Origin: CAYRYU01 sp964428355
GTDB lineage: Bacteria > Muiribacteriota > Ozemobacteria > Ozemobacterales > Ozemobacteraceae
Direction: 5' to 3'
Length of the DNA: 47,628 nucleotides
Assembly: GCA_964428355.1 (NCBI GenBank)
Contig: CAYRYU010000054.1
Coordinates: 1 to 47,628, forward strand
The notes beneath the pieces were generated by a model. That model did no database searches and was not told the DNA's origin. It worked only from the letters and a program-made list of their open reading frames with translations. Both the position numbers and the translations under genes were made by a program. Each line of letters begins with the position of its first letter. The stretch's first letter is position 1. Shown in pieces: positions 34,565 through 41,507 of this stretch.

Positions 34565-35615
34565 ACTCGACCTTTCCGTCGGGGGTGATCACCCCGACGA
34601 TCTGACGGTTGTTCTGGAGGTTCACGAGCCGGATCGTGTCGCCCGTCGAACCACCCTGGATTGCTTTGGCAGGAACCATCAGGTTCAGGTTGCCGCTTTT
34701 CACCAGGAAATCCACCTTGTCTCCCGGCTTGATGAGGAGTCCCCCCTTGAGTTTCGCGGGGACAACGCAGAGCGATTCGGTGTTCCCGGTTCCCTTTGCC
34801 GGGGTGTTGGGGAGTTCGTTCGTGCCTGGACACTGAAGGTCGGACGGTTTCACCATGGTCCCGGGGGATTTGAAGGTTGCGATGGTCCTACCTACGATCT
34901 CGGCCAACCGCGCCGGCGAAGCAGGCCCGTCATTCTTGACCCGAACCGTTTCAGCGGTCACGTCGGCGGGACCGATCCGGGAGCCGGGTCTCAGGAGGCG
35001 GGTGGTCTTCCCCCCCTGGTACTCTCGCCAGACATCCGCCTGGACAATCTGACGGACGTTTCCTTCCCGGCATTTTGCTTCGACGGTGAAAAGCCTCATC
35101 CCCAGACGGTTGGAAGACATGGGTTTGAGTTCCCAGTCGGCAAGCGCCCCGGGCAGGAGGACATGCTTGGGGAGATGGGAAAGGTCGAGCCTGATCTCCT
35201 CTCTGGGAATCCCCGATGCGCCTTCCCGACAGAGGGCTTCGATCCGGCTGCTGATTTCCGAACCCGGAAGTATATCACCCCTGCGAATGAACTGGACGGT
35301 CCGTGGAATCTCGAACATCGAGGCAAAACTTCCCAGGTTCTTCACAAGCTGATCCCGTGGGATCGTCAGCTCCCCGAGGGGTTGCTGGATGCTTCCGAAA
35401 GGGATCTTCTCCAAATTCTTCCGGAGGTTTTCCGGGACTTTCGCTCCCACCAGGGAGGATGCGTCGACCTTGCATCCCGGGACGACCACGGTCGATTTGA
35501 CCACCATCGCCTGCGAAGTTGTCGCTCCGGCGGGACCGCAGACGAGGGCTAGGAAGGTTGCGAGGATCGCGGCGGAAAGCTTCGGAAGAGGTCTCGGGAG
35601 ATCAGGTTCCATCAT
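34551..35615 (-). CDS. flgA: Flagellar P-ring chaperone FlgA, long form
   Basis: 354 aa with a signal peptide (SAAILATFLALVCGPAGA). The C-terminal ~150 residues carry the SAF/FlgA domain: LLRPGSRIGPADV, VGRTIATFKSPGTMV, LLIKPGDKVDFLVKSGNLNL and the end GDTIRLVNLQNNRQIVGVI. The usual length is ~220; the extra ~130 residues lie at the N-terminal side and include a Pro/Arg-rich region. FlgA is the periplasmic chaperone for FlgI assembly, so its presence implies that flgI exists elsewhere in the genome. Start at the first of two adjacent Met codons; 12-base gap to flgG. Confidence 0.92.
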   Translation of the reverse strand: MMEPDLPRPLPKLSAAILATFLALVCGPAGATTSQAMVVKSTVVVPGCKVDASSLVGAKVPENLRKNLEKIPFGSIQQPLGELTIPRDQLVKNLGSFASMFEIPRTVQFIRRGDILPGSEISSRIEALCREGASGIPREEIRLDLSHLPKHVLLPGALADWELKPMSSNRLGMRLFTVEAKCREGNVRQIVQADVWREYQGGKTTRLLRPGSRIGPADVTAETVRVKNDGPASPARLAEIVGRTIATFKSPGTMVKPSDLQCPGTNELPNTPAKGTGNTESLCVVPAKLKGGLLIKPGDKVDFLVKSGNLNLMVPAKAIQGGSTGDTIRLVNLQNNRQIVGVITPDGKVEYEKN

Positions 35616-35627
35616 CGGCGGTTACCC

Positions 35628-36416
35628 CTAGCGGCGGAGATTGTTTGCGATCTGAAGCATGGAATCCGAGGTCTGGATCGACTTCGAGTTCGCTTCATAA
35701 GCGCGCTGGGCGACGATCATGTTGACCATCTCCTCGACCACCTTCACGTTGGACATCTCGATGAAGCCCTGCTCGATCTCGCCGAACTCCTGCGTTCCCG
35801 GGATCCCGGTCACCGGGTCGCCCGAACTGCCCGTGGGGATGAAAAGGTTCCGGCCGAGAGCTTTCAGGCCGGCGGGGTTGATGAAATCGGCGGTTTCGAT
35901 CTGGCCGATGACCTCGAGGTCGACCTGGTTGGGAAGTTTGACCGCGACGATGCCCTGGGAGGTGATGTTGATCCCGAGCGAATTCTGGGGGACCGTCATG
36001 TTGGGAATGACCAGGTAACCATCGGAGGTGACGATCTGGCCGTTGTTGTTCAGCTTCCATGCGCCGTCCCGGGAGTAGGCGATGTCGCCGTTCGGGAGCT
36101 GGATCTGGAAGAAACCTCTGCCGGCAATAACTACGTCGAGGGAGTTCTCCGTCTGCTGGAATTCGCCCTGGGAAAAGATCTTCTGCGTCGCGACAGGCCT
36201 TACGCCGTGGCCGAGCTGGATTCCAACGGGGTAGTTGTTCCCGGTGGAGATCGGGGTTCCAGGTTCCCGCAGGGTCTGATAGAGGAGGTCCTGGAAGTCC
36301 ACCCGGTTTTTCTTGAATCCTGTCGTGGTGACATTCGCCAGGTTGTTGGAAATGACATCGATGTTGAGTTCCTGGCCCTTCATGCCGGTTGCGGATGACC
36401 AGAGACTGCGCATCAT
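35628..36416 (-). CDS. flgG: Flagellar distal rod protein FlgG
   Basis: 262 aa, the normal FlgG length. N-terminal rod signature GQELNIDVISNNLANVTTTGFKK in essence (residues ~14-36). Central FlgG region (GRGFFQIQLPNGDIAYSRDG, GYLVIP). C-terminal FIEMSNVKVVEEMVNMI followed by QRAYEANSKSIQTSD, the coiled-coil end of axial proteins. It is exported by the flagellar type III apparatus and polymerises into the distal rod. Follows flgF by 26 bases. Confidence 0.96.
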   Translation of the reverse strand: MMRSLWSSATGMKGQELNIDVISNNLANVTTTGFKKNRVDFQDLLYQTLREPGTPISTGNNYPVGIQLGHGVRPVATQKIFSQGEFQQTENSLDVVIAGRGFFQIQLPNGDIAYSRDGAWKLNNNGQIVTSDGYLVIPNMTVPQNSLGINITSQGIVAVKLPNQVDLEVIGQIETADFINPAGLKALGRNLFIPTGSSGDPVTGIPGTQEFGEIEQGFIEMSNVKVVEEMVNMIVAQRAYEANSKSIQTSDSMLQIANNLRR

Positions 36417-36442
36417 ATGAGTGGCCCTCCAGTTTCAGTGAA

Positions 36443-37285
36443 TTAGCGGCGTGTCGTTCCGACCGAGTTGATTGCCTTGTCCAGGAGCGTATCGTGGGCT
36501 TGGATTGTCTTGGAATTGGCTTCATAGGCTCGGGAGACTTCGATCATCTTGACCATCTCCTCCACCACGCTGAAGTTCGGTTTCTCCACGAAACCCTGCT
36601 TCACCTTTCCCGTGGCCCGCCTTACGTCGCCGTAAGCACAGGAGTAACTGTTCGTGCTTTCCTTCCGGAACGCCTTCCGATCCGCGGCCATTCCGCGAAG
36701 AAGCCGGAAAGCGGGAGTGCCGTTTATGATCACCCTTCCCTCGGTGTCGACCGAGATCGTGTCCTGGGGACCGATACGGACGCGTCCGAACTCGATCTGG
36801 GGCTTCCCATTCTCGTCCAGGATGACCTCCTGGTCGGACTGGGTCTGAGGCTCCTTTTCGGCGAGCATGTAATCGCCGTTCATGTTCATCAGGTAGCCGT
36901 CCTGGTTGATGTTGAGGATGCCGTCGCGGGTGAAGCGGATCCCCTGCGGGGTTTCGGTCAGGAAGAACGCCTTGGAGTTTTCCAGCGCGAGATCGAGCGG
37001 ATTGTCGGTGAACTCGAACTTCCCCATTCCGAAATCGGTGTACGATTCGTCAAGGATCACGCCGGTTCCCAGCTTTCCGATCTTGGGATACTGGTAGAAG
37101 GGACGGGGGGGATAGAGTTTTCCGTCGTTCACCTTTCGGATGGCCATCGTGGGAAGTTCCTTGAAGATGCCCTGATCCCGTTTGAAACCCGCGGTGTCGA
37201 TGTTCGCGAGGTTGTTGGCGATCATGTCCTGTCGGATCGTCTCGCAGAGCATCGATGAGGAGGCGGTGTACATCCCGCGGATCAT
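36443..37285 (-). CDS. flgF: Flagellar proximal rod protein FlgF
   Basis: 280 aa. N-terminus MIRGMYTASSSML and MIANNLANIDTAGFKRDQ, central AFFLTETPQGIRFTRDG and the C-terminal KPNFSVVEEMVKMIEVSRAYEANSK mark a FlgF/FlhO rod protein; the FlgF call rests on its position before flgG. The ATG at 37285 overlaps the DUF501 stop (ATGA) and has a strong AAGGAGGG at 37294-37301 inside that gene. Exported to the rod by the flagellar secretion system. Confidence 0.92.
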   Translation of the reverse strand: MIRGMYTASSSMLCETIRQDMIANNLANIDTAGFKRDQGIFKELPTMAIRKVNDGKLYPPRPFYQYPKIGKLGTGVILDESYTDFGMGKFEFTDNPLDLALENSKAFFLTETPQGIRFTRDGILNINQDGYLMNMNGDYMLAEKEPQTQSDQEVILDENGKPQIEFGRVRIGPQDTISVDTEGRVIINGTPAFRLLRGMAADRKAFRKESTNSYSCAYGDVRRATGKVKQGFVEKPNFSVVEEMVKMIEVSRAYEANSKTIQAHDTLLDKAINSVGTTRR

Positions 37286-37845
37286 CTTCCGTCCCTCCTT
37301 GCGGTTTCACCGCAGACGTCACAATCCTCGCCAAGTGCGGCGAGGCGCAGGACCTCCTGGCCGATGGGGTTCGATCCCATGAAGAGGAACTGGGCCGCGT
37401 GGGCATGGAGGCACTTCACCCCGTTCGGATGCCTGCTTCCCGCGATCGTCGTGGTTTCGAGGATACGACGGATCGGCGGGGGAAGCGGACCTCCGAAAAT
37501 CCCCTCCGCAAGTTTCAATCGACGCTCCAACATCATCCTGTGGCCCTCCGAGAAAGAACTACGGAATGCATCGTCGGTTCGCAGCCGGTCGCCGAACCTC
37601 CTGATCCAGGAGGCCTGTTCCAAACGTGAGATCGAGAGTTTCAAAGCGGGACAGACAAGCCAAAGGAACGTGGGAAACGGCTTCCAAAAACCTTCCTCCA
37701 TGAAAACGGGGTGGGTCTGCAGGACTTGCGGATGTCCTCGCGGACACCGGACGACTATGGAATAGGCGATCCGGGCCGGCCGCTTGAGAAGCCGTTCGAC
37801 GACGTGGTCCTCCACGTCGGGTACCGGGATGTTCTGATTTGACAA
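37282..37845 (-). CDS. DUF501 protein, first gene of the flagellar operon
   Basis: 187 aa from the TTG at 37845. That start has AGGAAAG (37860-37854) 8 bases upstream and sits just after the sigma-28-like promoter; a longer frame to 37944 would cover that promoter. DUF501 hallmarks: RCPRGHPQVLQTHPVF, PFPTFLWLVCPALKLSISRLE, the GHRMMLERR region and VKCLHAHAAQFLFMGSNPIG, followed by CDVC near the end. Several Cys and His suggest metal binding. The function of the family is unknown; elsewhere I know it from actinobacterial eno/ppx neighbourhoods. Here the ATGA junction couples it to flgF, which points to a flagellar role (inference). Confidence 0.85.
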   Translation of the reverse strand: MSNQNIPVPDVEDHVVERLLKRPARIAYSIVVRCPRGHPQVLQTHPVFMEEGFWKPFPTFLWLVCPALKLSISRLEQASWIRRFGDRLRTDDAFRSSFSEGHRMMLERRLKLAEGIFGGPLPPPIRRILETTTIAGSRHPNGVKCLHAHAAQFLFMGSNPIGQEVLRLAALGEDCDVCGETARRDGR

Positions 37846-37867
37846 AGGGCGTGCTTTCCTAAAATAG

Positions 37868-37895
37868 TTATCGTCATTCCGAAGAGAAAACTTTA
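37868..37895 (-). promoter_or_regulatory. Sigma-28 (FliA-type) flagellar promoter
   Basis: On the - strand TAAAGTTT (37895-37888), 12 bases, then GACGATAA (37875-37868). Against the FliA consensus TAAAGTTT-N11-GCCGATAA the -35 matches 8 of 8 and the -10 matches 7 of 8, with one extra spacer base. It lies 22 bases before the TTG of DUF501, in front of flgF, flgG, flgA and flgH. Confidence 0.75.
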
Positions 37896-37991
37896 GGGAT
37901 TTTTCTTCGCTCCCCTGAACTTCGGCAATCCGCGGGACCTTCAATAGTGGAAAGTGGATATTCTCGGGATTTTTTAGTTTTTCCGGGCCTG

Positions 37992-38020
37992 TTGCGCGGG
38001 GTTTTTGGATGCGGTAGAAT
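37992..38020 (+). promoter_or_regulatory. Retron promoter
   Basis: TTGCGC (37992-37997), a 17-base spacer and TAGAAT (38015-38020). The expected transcription start, 38026-38028, falls within the a1 repeat, so the RNA would begin where a retron msr should begin. Confidence 0.75.
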
Positions 38021-38022
38021 CC

Positions 38023-38195
38023 CAGGTGAAGCGGAAAGGTGTTGGGGGCGTCAAGCCAGCGCGATGCTACGTCGCGTGTACCGTTTTGAATGATCTAGCA
38101 GTTGCTACTTCCGCGAACCCGCCCGCCTTGCAGGCGGGCGGGTTCGCGGAAGTAGCGGAGAGAGCAGGTGTTGCAGCCCCTTTCCGCTTCATCTG
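38023..38195 (+). ncRNA. Retron msr-msd non-coding RNA
   Basis: About 173 nt directly upstream of a retron-type reverse transcriptase. The ends pair: a1 (38023-38039) with a2 (38179-38195), 17 bp including one G-U and no mismatch. Inside a1, the msr part has a 5-bp hairpin (CGCGA 38060-38064 with TCGCG 38072-38076, 7-base loop) and a smaller GGC/GCC one at 38047-38057. The msd part is dominated by a perfect 25-bp hairpin at 38104-38156. Retron RTs copy the msd starting next to a2 and leave the DNA joined 2'-5' to a guanosine near a1. The branching G is not obvious here: the canonical AGC right after a1 is missing, the nearest candidates being in the TGTTGGGGGC run or AAGCC at 38053-38057. Expected msDNA of roughly 75-85 nt (inference). 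Confidence 0.88.
38104..38156 (+). repeat. msd hairpin, perfect 25-bp stem
   Basis: 38104-38128 pairs with 38132-38156 without a mismatch, around a 3-base loop (TGC). The upper stem is almost pure G/C (CCCGCCCGCC against GGCGGGCGGG) and the lower part reads GCTACTTCCGCG. Two G-T pairs can extend the base. After reverse transcription it would give a very stable DNA hairpin. Confidence 0.9.
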
Positions 38196-38235
38196 ACTTT
38201 CCGGGGATCAAAATCCGGATCGGAGGACCGCAGCA

Positions 38236-39204
38236 ATGACGAACACCTTCGGAAAATGGAATCTGCCCTTCCTCGGATCGGTGAAAAGCATTGCCGAGGC
38301 GCTCCAGATGCAGACCGATCAGTTGGAGTGGCTGATCGACGCCCCGCCGAAGATTTCCCCCAAGACCGGGGTCTCGATCCACTATTCGACCAAGGAGATT
38401 CCCAAGAAAAAGGGGGCTAAGAGGCTTCTTCTCATACCCAAAGCCCGCCTCATGGACGCCCAATACTGGATTCTCGAAAGTATCCTCGAGAAGGTGGAGC
38501 CCCATGAGGCAGCCCACGGTTTTCGCGCCGGCCGGAGTATTCTGACCCATGCCGCGTCCCATGAGGGAAAGAGGGTGGTAGTCTGCTGCGACCTGAAGGA
38601 TTTCTTTCCTTCGATCCGGGCCCCGCGTGTCAGGGGGCTCTTCGAAAAGCTCGGATACTCCCGGGAAGTCGCCCGGGCCCTCGCCTTCCTTTGTACGACC
38701 CGTCTTCCCCGGGGAAGGAAACGGATCCTGCCGCAAGGGGCCCCGACGAGCCCCGCCATCAGCAATCTTGTGGCCCGAAACCTCGACCGCCGTTGTTCGG
38801 CTCTGGCAAAGAGGATGGGCTTCGTCTACACCAGGTACGCCGACGACTGCACTTTCAGCGGCGACCGGAACCTGGTTACCGCCCTGACCAAATACGTCGG
38901 GAAGATAATAAAGGATGAGCGCTTTTTCCTTAACCATGAAAAGCTTCGGGTGATGCGGAAAAGCGTCAGGCAGAAGGTTACCGGCATCGTAGTCAACCAC
39001 GGTTTTTCCGTTCCCAGAGAGGAACGTCGCCGGTTGCGCGCGATCCTGCACAATGCCGCAAAATCCGGCCTCGCGGCCCAAAACCGAGGAAACCGCGTGA
39101 ACTACGTCGAGCACATGCGTGGAAAGATCGCCTTCGTGAAGATGGTGAACCCGAAACAGGCAATACCGCTCCAGGAAGTGTTCGAGCGGGTGAAAGACCG
39201 GTGA
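38236..39204 (+). CDS. Retron reverse transcriptase
   Basis: 322 aa, ATG at 38236 with GGAGG at 38222-38226. RT motifs in order: IPKKKGAKRLLLIPKARLMDAQ, HGFRAGRSI (94-102), CDLKDFFPSI (first catalytic Asp 119), LPQGAPTSPAISN (165-177), YTRYADDCTFSG (YADD 201-204) and KVTGIVVN (VTG 248-250). VTG and the segment THAASH (104-109), equivalent to the retron NAxxH motif with His for Asn, separate it from group II intron and DGR enzymes. No maturase, endonuclease, protease or other fused domain. The C-terminal thumb (~255-322) is basic and likely binds the msr hairpins. No effector gene is adjacent: aroC follows after 25 bases. Confidence 0.95.
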   Translation: MTNTFGKWNLPFLGSVKSIAEALQMQTDQLEWLIDAPPKISPKTGVSIHYSTKEIPKKKGAKRLLLIPKARLMDAQYWILESILEKVEPHEAAHGFRAGRSILTHAASHEGKRVVVCCDLKDFFPSIRAPRVRGLFEKLGYSREVARALAFLCTTRLPRGRKRILPQGAPTSPAISNLVARNLDRRCSALAKRMGFVYTRYADDCTFSGDRNLVTALTKYVGKIIKDERFFLNHEKLRVMRKSVRQKVTGIVVNHGFSVPREERRRLRAILHNAAKSGLAAQNRGNRVNYVEHMRGKIAFVKMVNPKQAIPLQEVFERVKDR

Positions 39205-39229
39205 CCCCGCTGACCGGAATCCGAAAACC

Positions 39230-40477
39230 GTGACCGGAACTCGGCTGCGCTACCTGACCGCAGGGGAATCGCATGGCCCGGGTCTGGTGGCCATTCTCGA
39301 GGGGATGCCTGCCGGGGTCCCGGTTTCGATGGAGGATTTCACCGACCTTTGCAGGAGGAGGTGGGCAGGCTATGGTCGCGGGCCGCGCCGGAAGATCGAG
39401 TCCGACCAGGTGGAGATCATTTCGGGGGTGATCGGCGGTTTCACCATCGGAAGCCCGATTTCGATACTGATCCGGAATTCCCATCGCTCGCTATCGGTTT
39501 CCGCTCCGGATGCCAAGGCCAAGGGCATGGGACTCCATAAGTGTCATGTTCCGCGCCCGGGCCACGCCGATCTCCCCGGGATGGTGAAGTTCGGGTTCGA
39601 GGATTCCACCCCCGTCAGGGAGCGCGCTTCGGCACGGGAAACCGCGATACGGGTTGCGCTTTCCGTTCCCGCGAGGAACTTCCTGAAGAGTCTGAAAATC
39701 CGTTCAGTCGCATTCGTCCGGCGGATTGGAAGGAGGGCCGCGCGACCTGTCCGCGGCCTCGATGAATCCCGCCTCTTGGAAATCATCGAAAAGACCGGGC
39801 CGGAGTTTCTTTCCCCGGACCCGGATGTGATTCCGATCTGGAGATCCATCATCGATGAAGCCCGGGACAACGGAAAGACCCTTGGCGGGGAGGTGGAGGT
39901 GCGCTTCTACGGCCTTCCGATCGGCCTCGGATCGCATGCTCACTGGGATCGTCGCCTTGATGCGGTGTTGGCAGGCCATTGCATGAGCATCCCCGGCGTC
40001 AAGGCGGTCGAGATAGGGGAGGCACTGTCCCAGAGCAGGCTTTCGGGTGCCCATGCCCAGGATCCCTTCCGAACGGAACCGGGAAAACCCTTCCGCCGAA
40101 AGACGAATCTGGCGGGAGGCCTTGAAGGCGGGATGACAAACGGGGAACCGTTGGTGGTGAGGTGCACTTTCAAACCTCCCCCGGGCGGGTCGGAATCCCT
40201 CTCGATCGATTTTCGGACCGGCGGCCCAGCAAGGGTACCCCCCCAGCGGTCCGACACCGCACCTCTTCCTGCCGTTGCAATCGTGGCGGAGTCGCTCATC
40301 GCGATCACCCTGGCCGACGAGGTTCTCGTGAAGTTCGGAGGGGACTCGCTCCCTGAGATCCTCCGGCGCTTTCTTTCCGGCAGGCCCGAAAAAGCTTCGC
40401 CATCCGGGCGAAAATCGTGCACGTCGCCGTCCATGGGCGACAGCACCTCCGGTGAGGGGCACTCAGGCCTCCGGTAA
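39230..40477 (+). CDS. aroC: Chorismate synthase
   Basis: 415 aa, GTG start at 39230 (VTGTRLRYLTAGESHGPGL). Signatures: GESHGPGLVAILEG, RRKIESDQVEIISGV, PRPGHADLPGM, RASARETA, and the C-terminal RSDTAPLPAVAIVAESLIA. It makes chorismate from EPSP with reduced FMN, the last shikimate step. About 35 extra residues at the C-terminus (after LRRFLSGRP) are Ser/Gly-rich and unusual. The ribosome site is weak; with only 25 bases to the RT stop and no promoter seen, it may be expressed from the retron transcript or a promoter inside the RT gene. Confidence 0.96.
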   Translation: MTGTRLRYLTAGESHGPGLVAILEGMPAGVPVSMEDFTDLCRRRWAGYGRGPRRKIESDQVEIISGVIGGFTIGSPISILIRNSHRSLSVSAPDAKAKGMGLHKCHVPRPGHADLPGMVKFGFEDSTPVRERASARETAIRVALSVPARNFLKSLKIRSVAFVRRIGRRAARPVRGLDESRLLEIIEKTGPEFLSPDPDVIPIWRSIIDEARDNGKTLGGEVEVRFYGLPIGLGSHAHWDRRLDAVLAGHCMSIPGVKAVEIGEALSQSRLSGAHAQDPFRTEPGKPFRRKTNLAGGLEGGMTNGEPLVVRCTFKPPPGGSESLSIDFRTGGPARVPPQRSDTAPLPAVAIVAESLIAITLADEVLVKFGGDSLPEILRRFLSGRPEKASPSGRKSCTSPSMGDSTSGEGHSGLR

Positions 40478-40594
40478 AACGGCAGGATCTCTGGCTTCTG
40501 ATCAACATTTCCAGAGATTGAGAAAAAGTCCAACGGTGGGAATTCCTTCAACGTTCTTATGGGCAAACGAATTGGAACGTAAGGAGGAATACCA

Positions 40595-41368
40595 ATGAAA
40601 ACAAGGATTCTGGTTCTTCTGTCTTGTATCAGCCTTTTCGGTGGGTCGGCAGCGGTTGCTGCCGAGCCCGTGGGAAAAGCACTGCTCGGGGGACCGGTCA
40701 TTTGTCCGCTTCCTCCGTCCCTAACCATCGGCGAGGCCCAGAACGGTAAGGATATCGATGCATATGTCGGGCAAAATCTCGTCCTGGCATTGCCTTCAAA
40801 CCCCACCACCGGATTCGACTGGCATGTAATCGACTATGCTCCCAGCATTCTCGAACAGACGGACGTGAGTTTCAAGCCTGCCGGAACCCAGGGCCTGACC
40901 CTCGAGGGAAGTGGGGGAACAAAAGTCTACACGTTCCGAGCCACCGAACCGGGCGAATCAGTTCTGGCACTCGTATACAAGCGGACGTGGGAAGCCGGGA
41001 CGCCTGCCCAGACCTTCTCGGTCAAGGTTCTGGTGTCGATGCCACCTCAGCCCCCGACACACGGGAATTTCTCGGCAAGCGCTTCGGCGGTCAGGTCACG
41101 CGCCTTTAGGGGAGTCGTAAAGGTGAAGATCTGGAAGGAAACCGGCAATGGCGAAGATGAAGAAACCACCGCCGGGCCGGAGTGGGTAACCGAATTCACG
41201 CAAAAGACATTCGCCAGGTTTTCCGACGCCGTTTTTGCGGCACACGACATGGCTCCCAATGTCGAAGCCCGCGCCCTCAAAGCTGCTGCCGCGAAATGGG
41301 CGGGGATTCCGGGAACCTTGCGAAGCGAACCGAAATGGGATTTCGTGGAGATCCACGAGGACCAATAG
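40595..41368 (+). CDS. Chagasin-like (I42) inhibitor with C-terminal extension
   Basis: 257 aa, ATG at 40595, with a perfect AAGGAGG at 40581-40587. Signal peptide 1-23 (ILVLLSCISLFGGSAAVAA). Residues ~52-150 carry the I42 pattern: NPTTGFDW (69-76), a GSGG loop (105-108) and LVYKRTWE (126-133), where RTW replaces the family RPW. The three loops plug the active site of papain-like cysteine proteases in known members. The last ~100 residues (after VSMPPQPPTHG) are an extra domain I do not recognise. Likely periplasmic. No C1 protease gene is nearby. Ends before a clear terminator. Confidence 0.85.
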   Translation: MKTRILVLLSCISLFGGSAAVAAEPVGKALLGGPVICPLPPSLTIGEAQNGKDIDAYVGQNLVLALPSNPTTGFDWHVIDYAPSILEQTDVSFKPAGTQGLTLEGSGGTKVYTFRATEPGESVLALVYKRTWEAGTPAQTFSVKVLVSMPPQPPTHGNFSASASAVRSRAFRGVVKVKIWKETGNGEDEETTAGPEWVTEFTQKTFARFSDAVFAAHDMAPNVEARALKAAAAKWAGIPGTLRSEPKWDFVEIHEDQ

Positions 41369-41409
41369 TTTCATTCCTGCCAACTGGCTTCCAAGCCAAC
41401 CTCATTCCG

Positions 41410-41437
41410 GGGGCCGCCCTAAAGGCGGCCCCATTTT
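41410..41437 (+). terminator. Rho-independent terminator
   Basis: GGGGCCGCC-CTAAA-GGCGGCCCC (9-bp perfect stem, 41410-41432) followed by ATTTT. It lies 41 bases after the stop of the I42 gene. Confidence 0.85.
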
Positions 41438-41507
41438 GCATTTCCGAGATGGCGAAATAGCCGCCACAGTACGAGTCTGTTTGAGGGTTGTCCCCCCGGG
41501 AAGACCG

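Noticed and set aside
38104..38156. Hairpin read as a Rho-independent terminator
   Set aside because: No T-run follows on either strand and no gene ends nearby; it sits inside the a1/a2 pairing upstream of an RT.
38236..39204. Group II intron maturase or diversity-generating RT
   Set aside because: No maturase or endonuclease domain, no intron RNA ends, no template/variable repeat pair seen. VTG, YADD context and the upstream a1/a2 RNA favour a retron.
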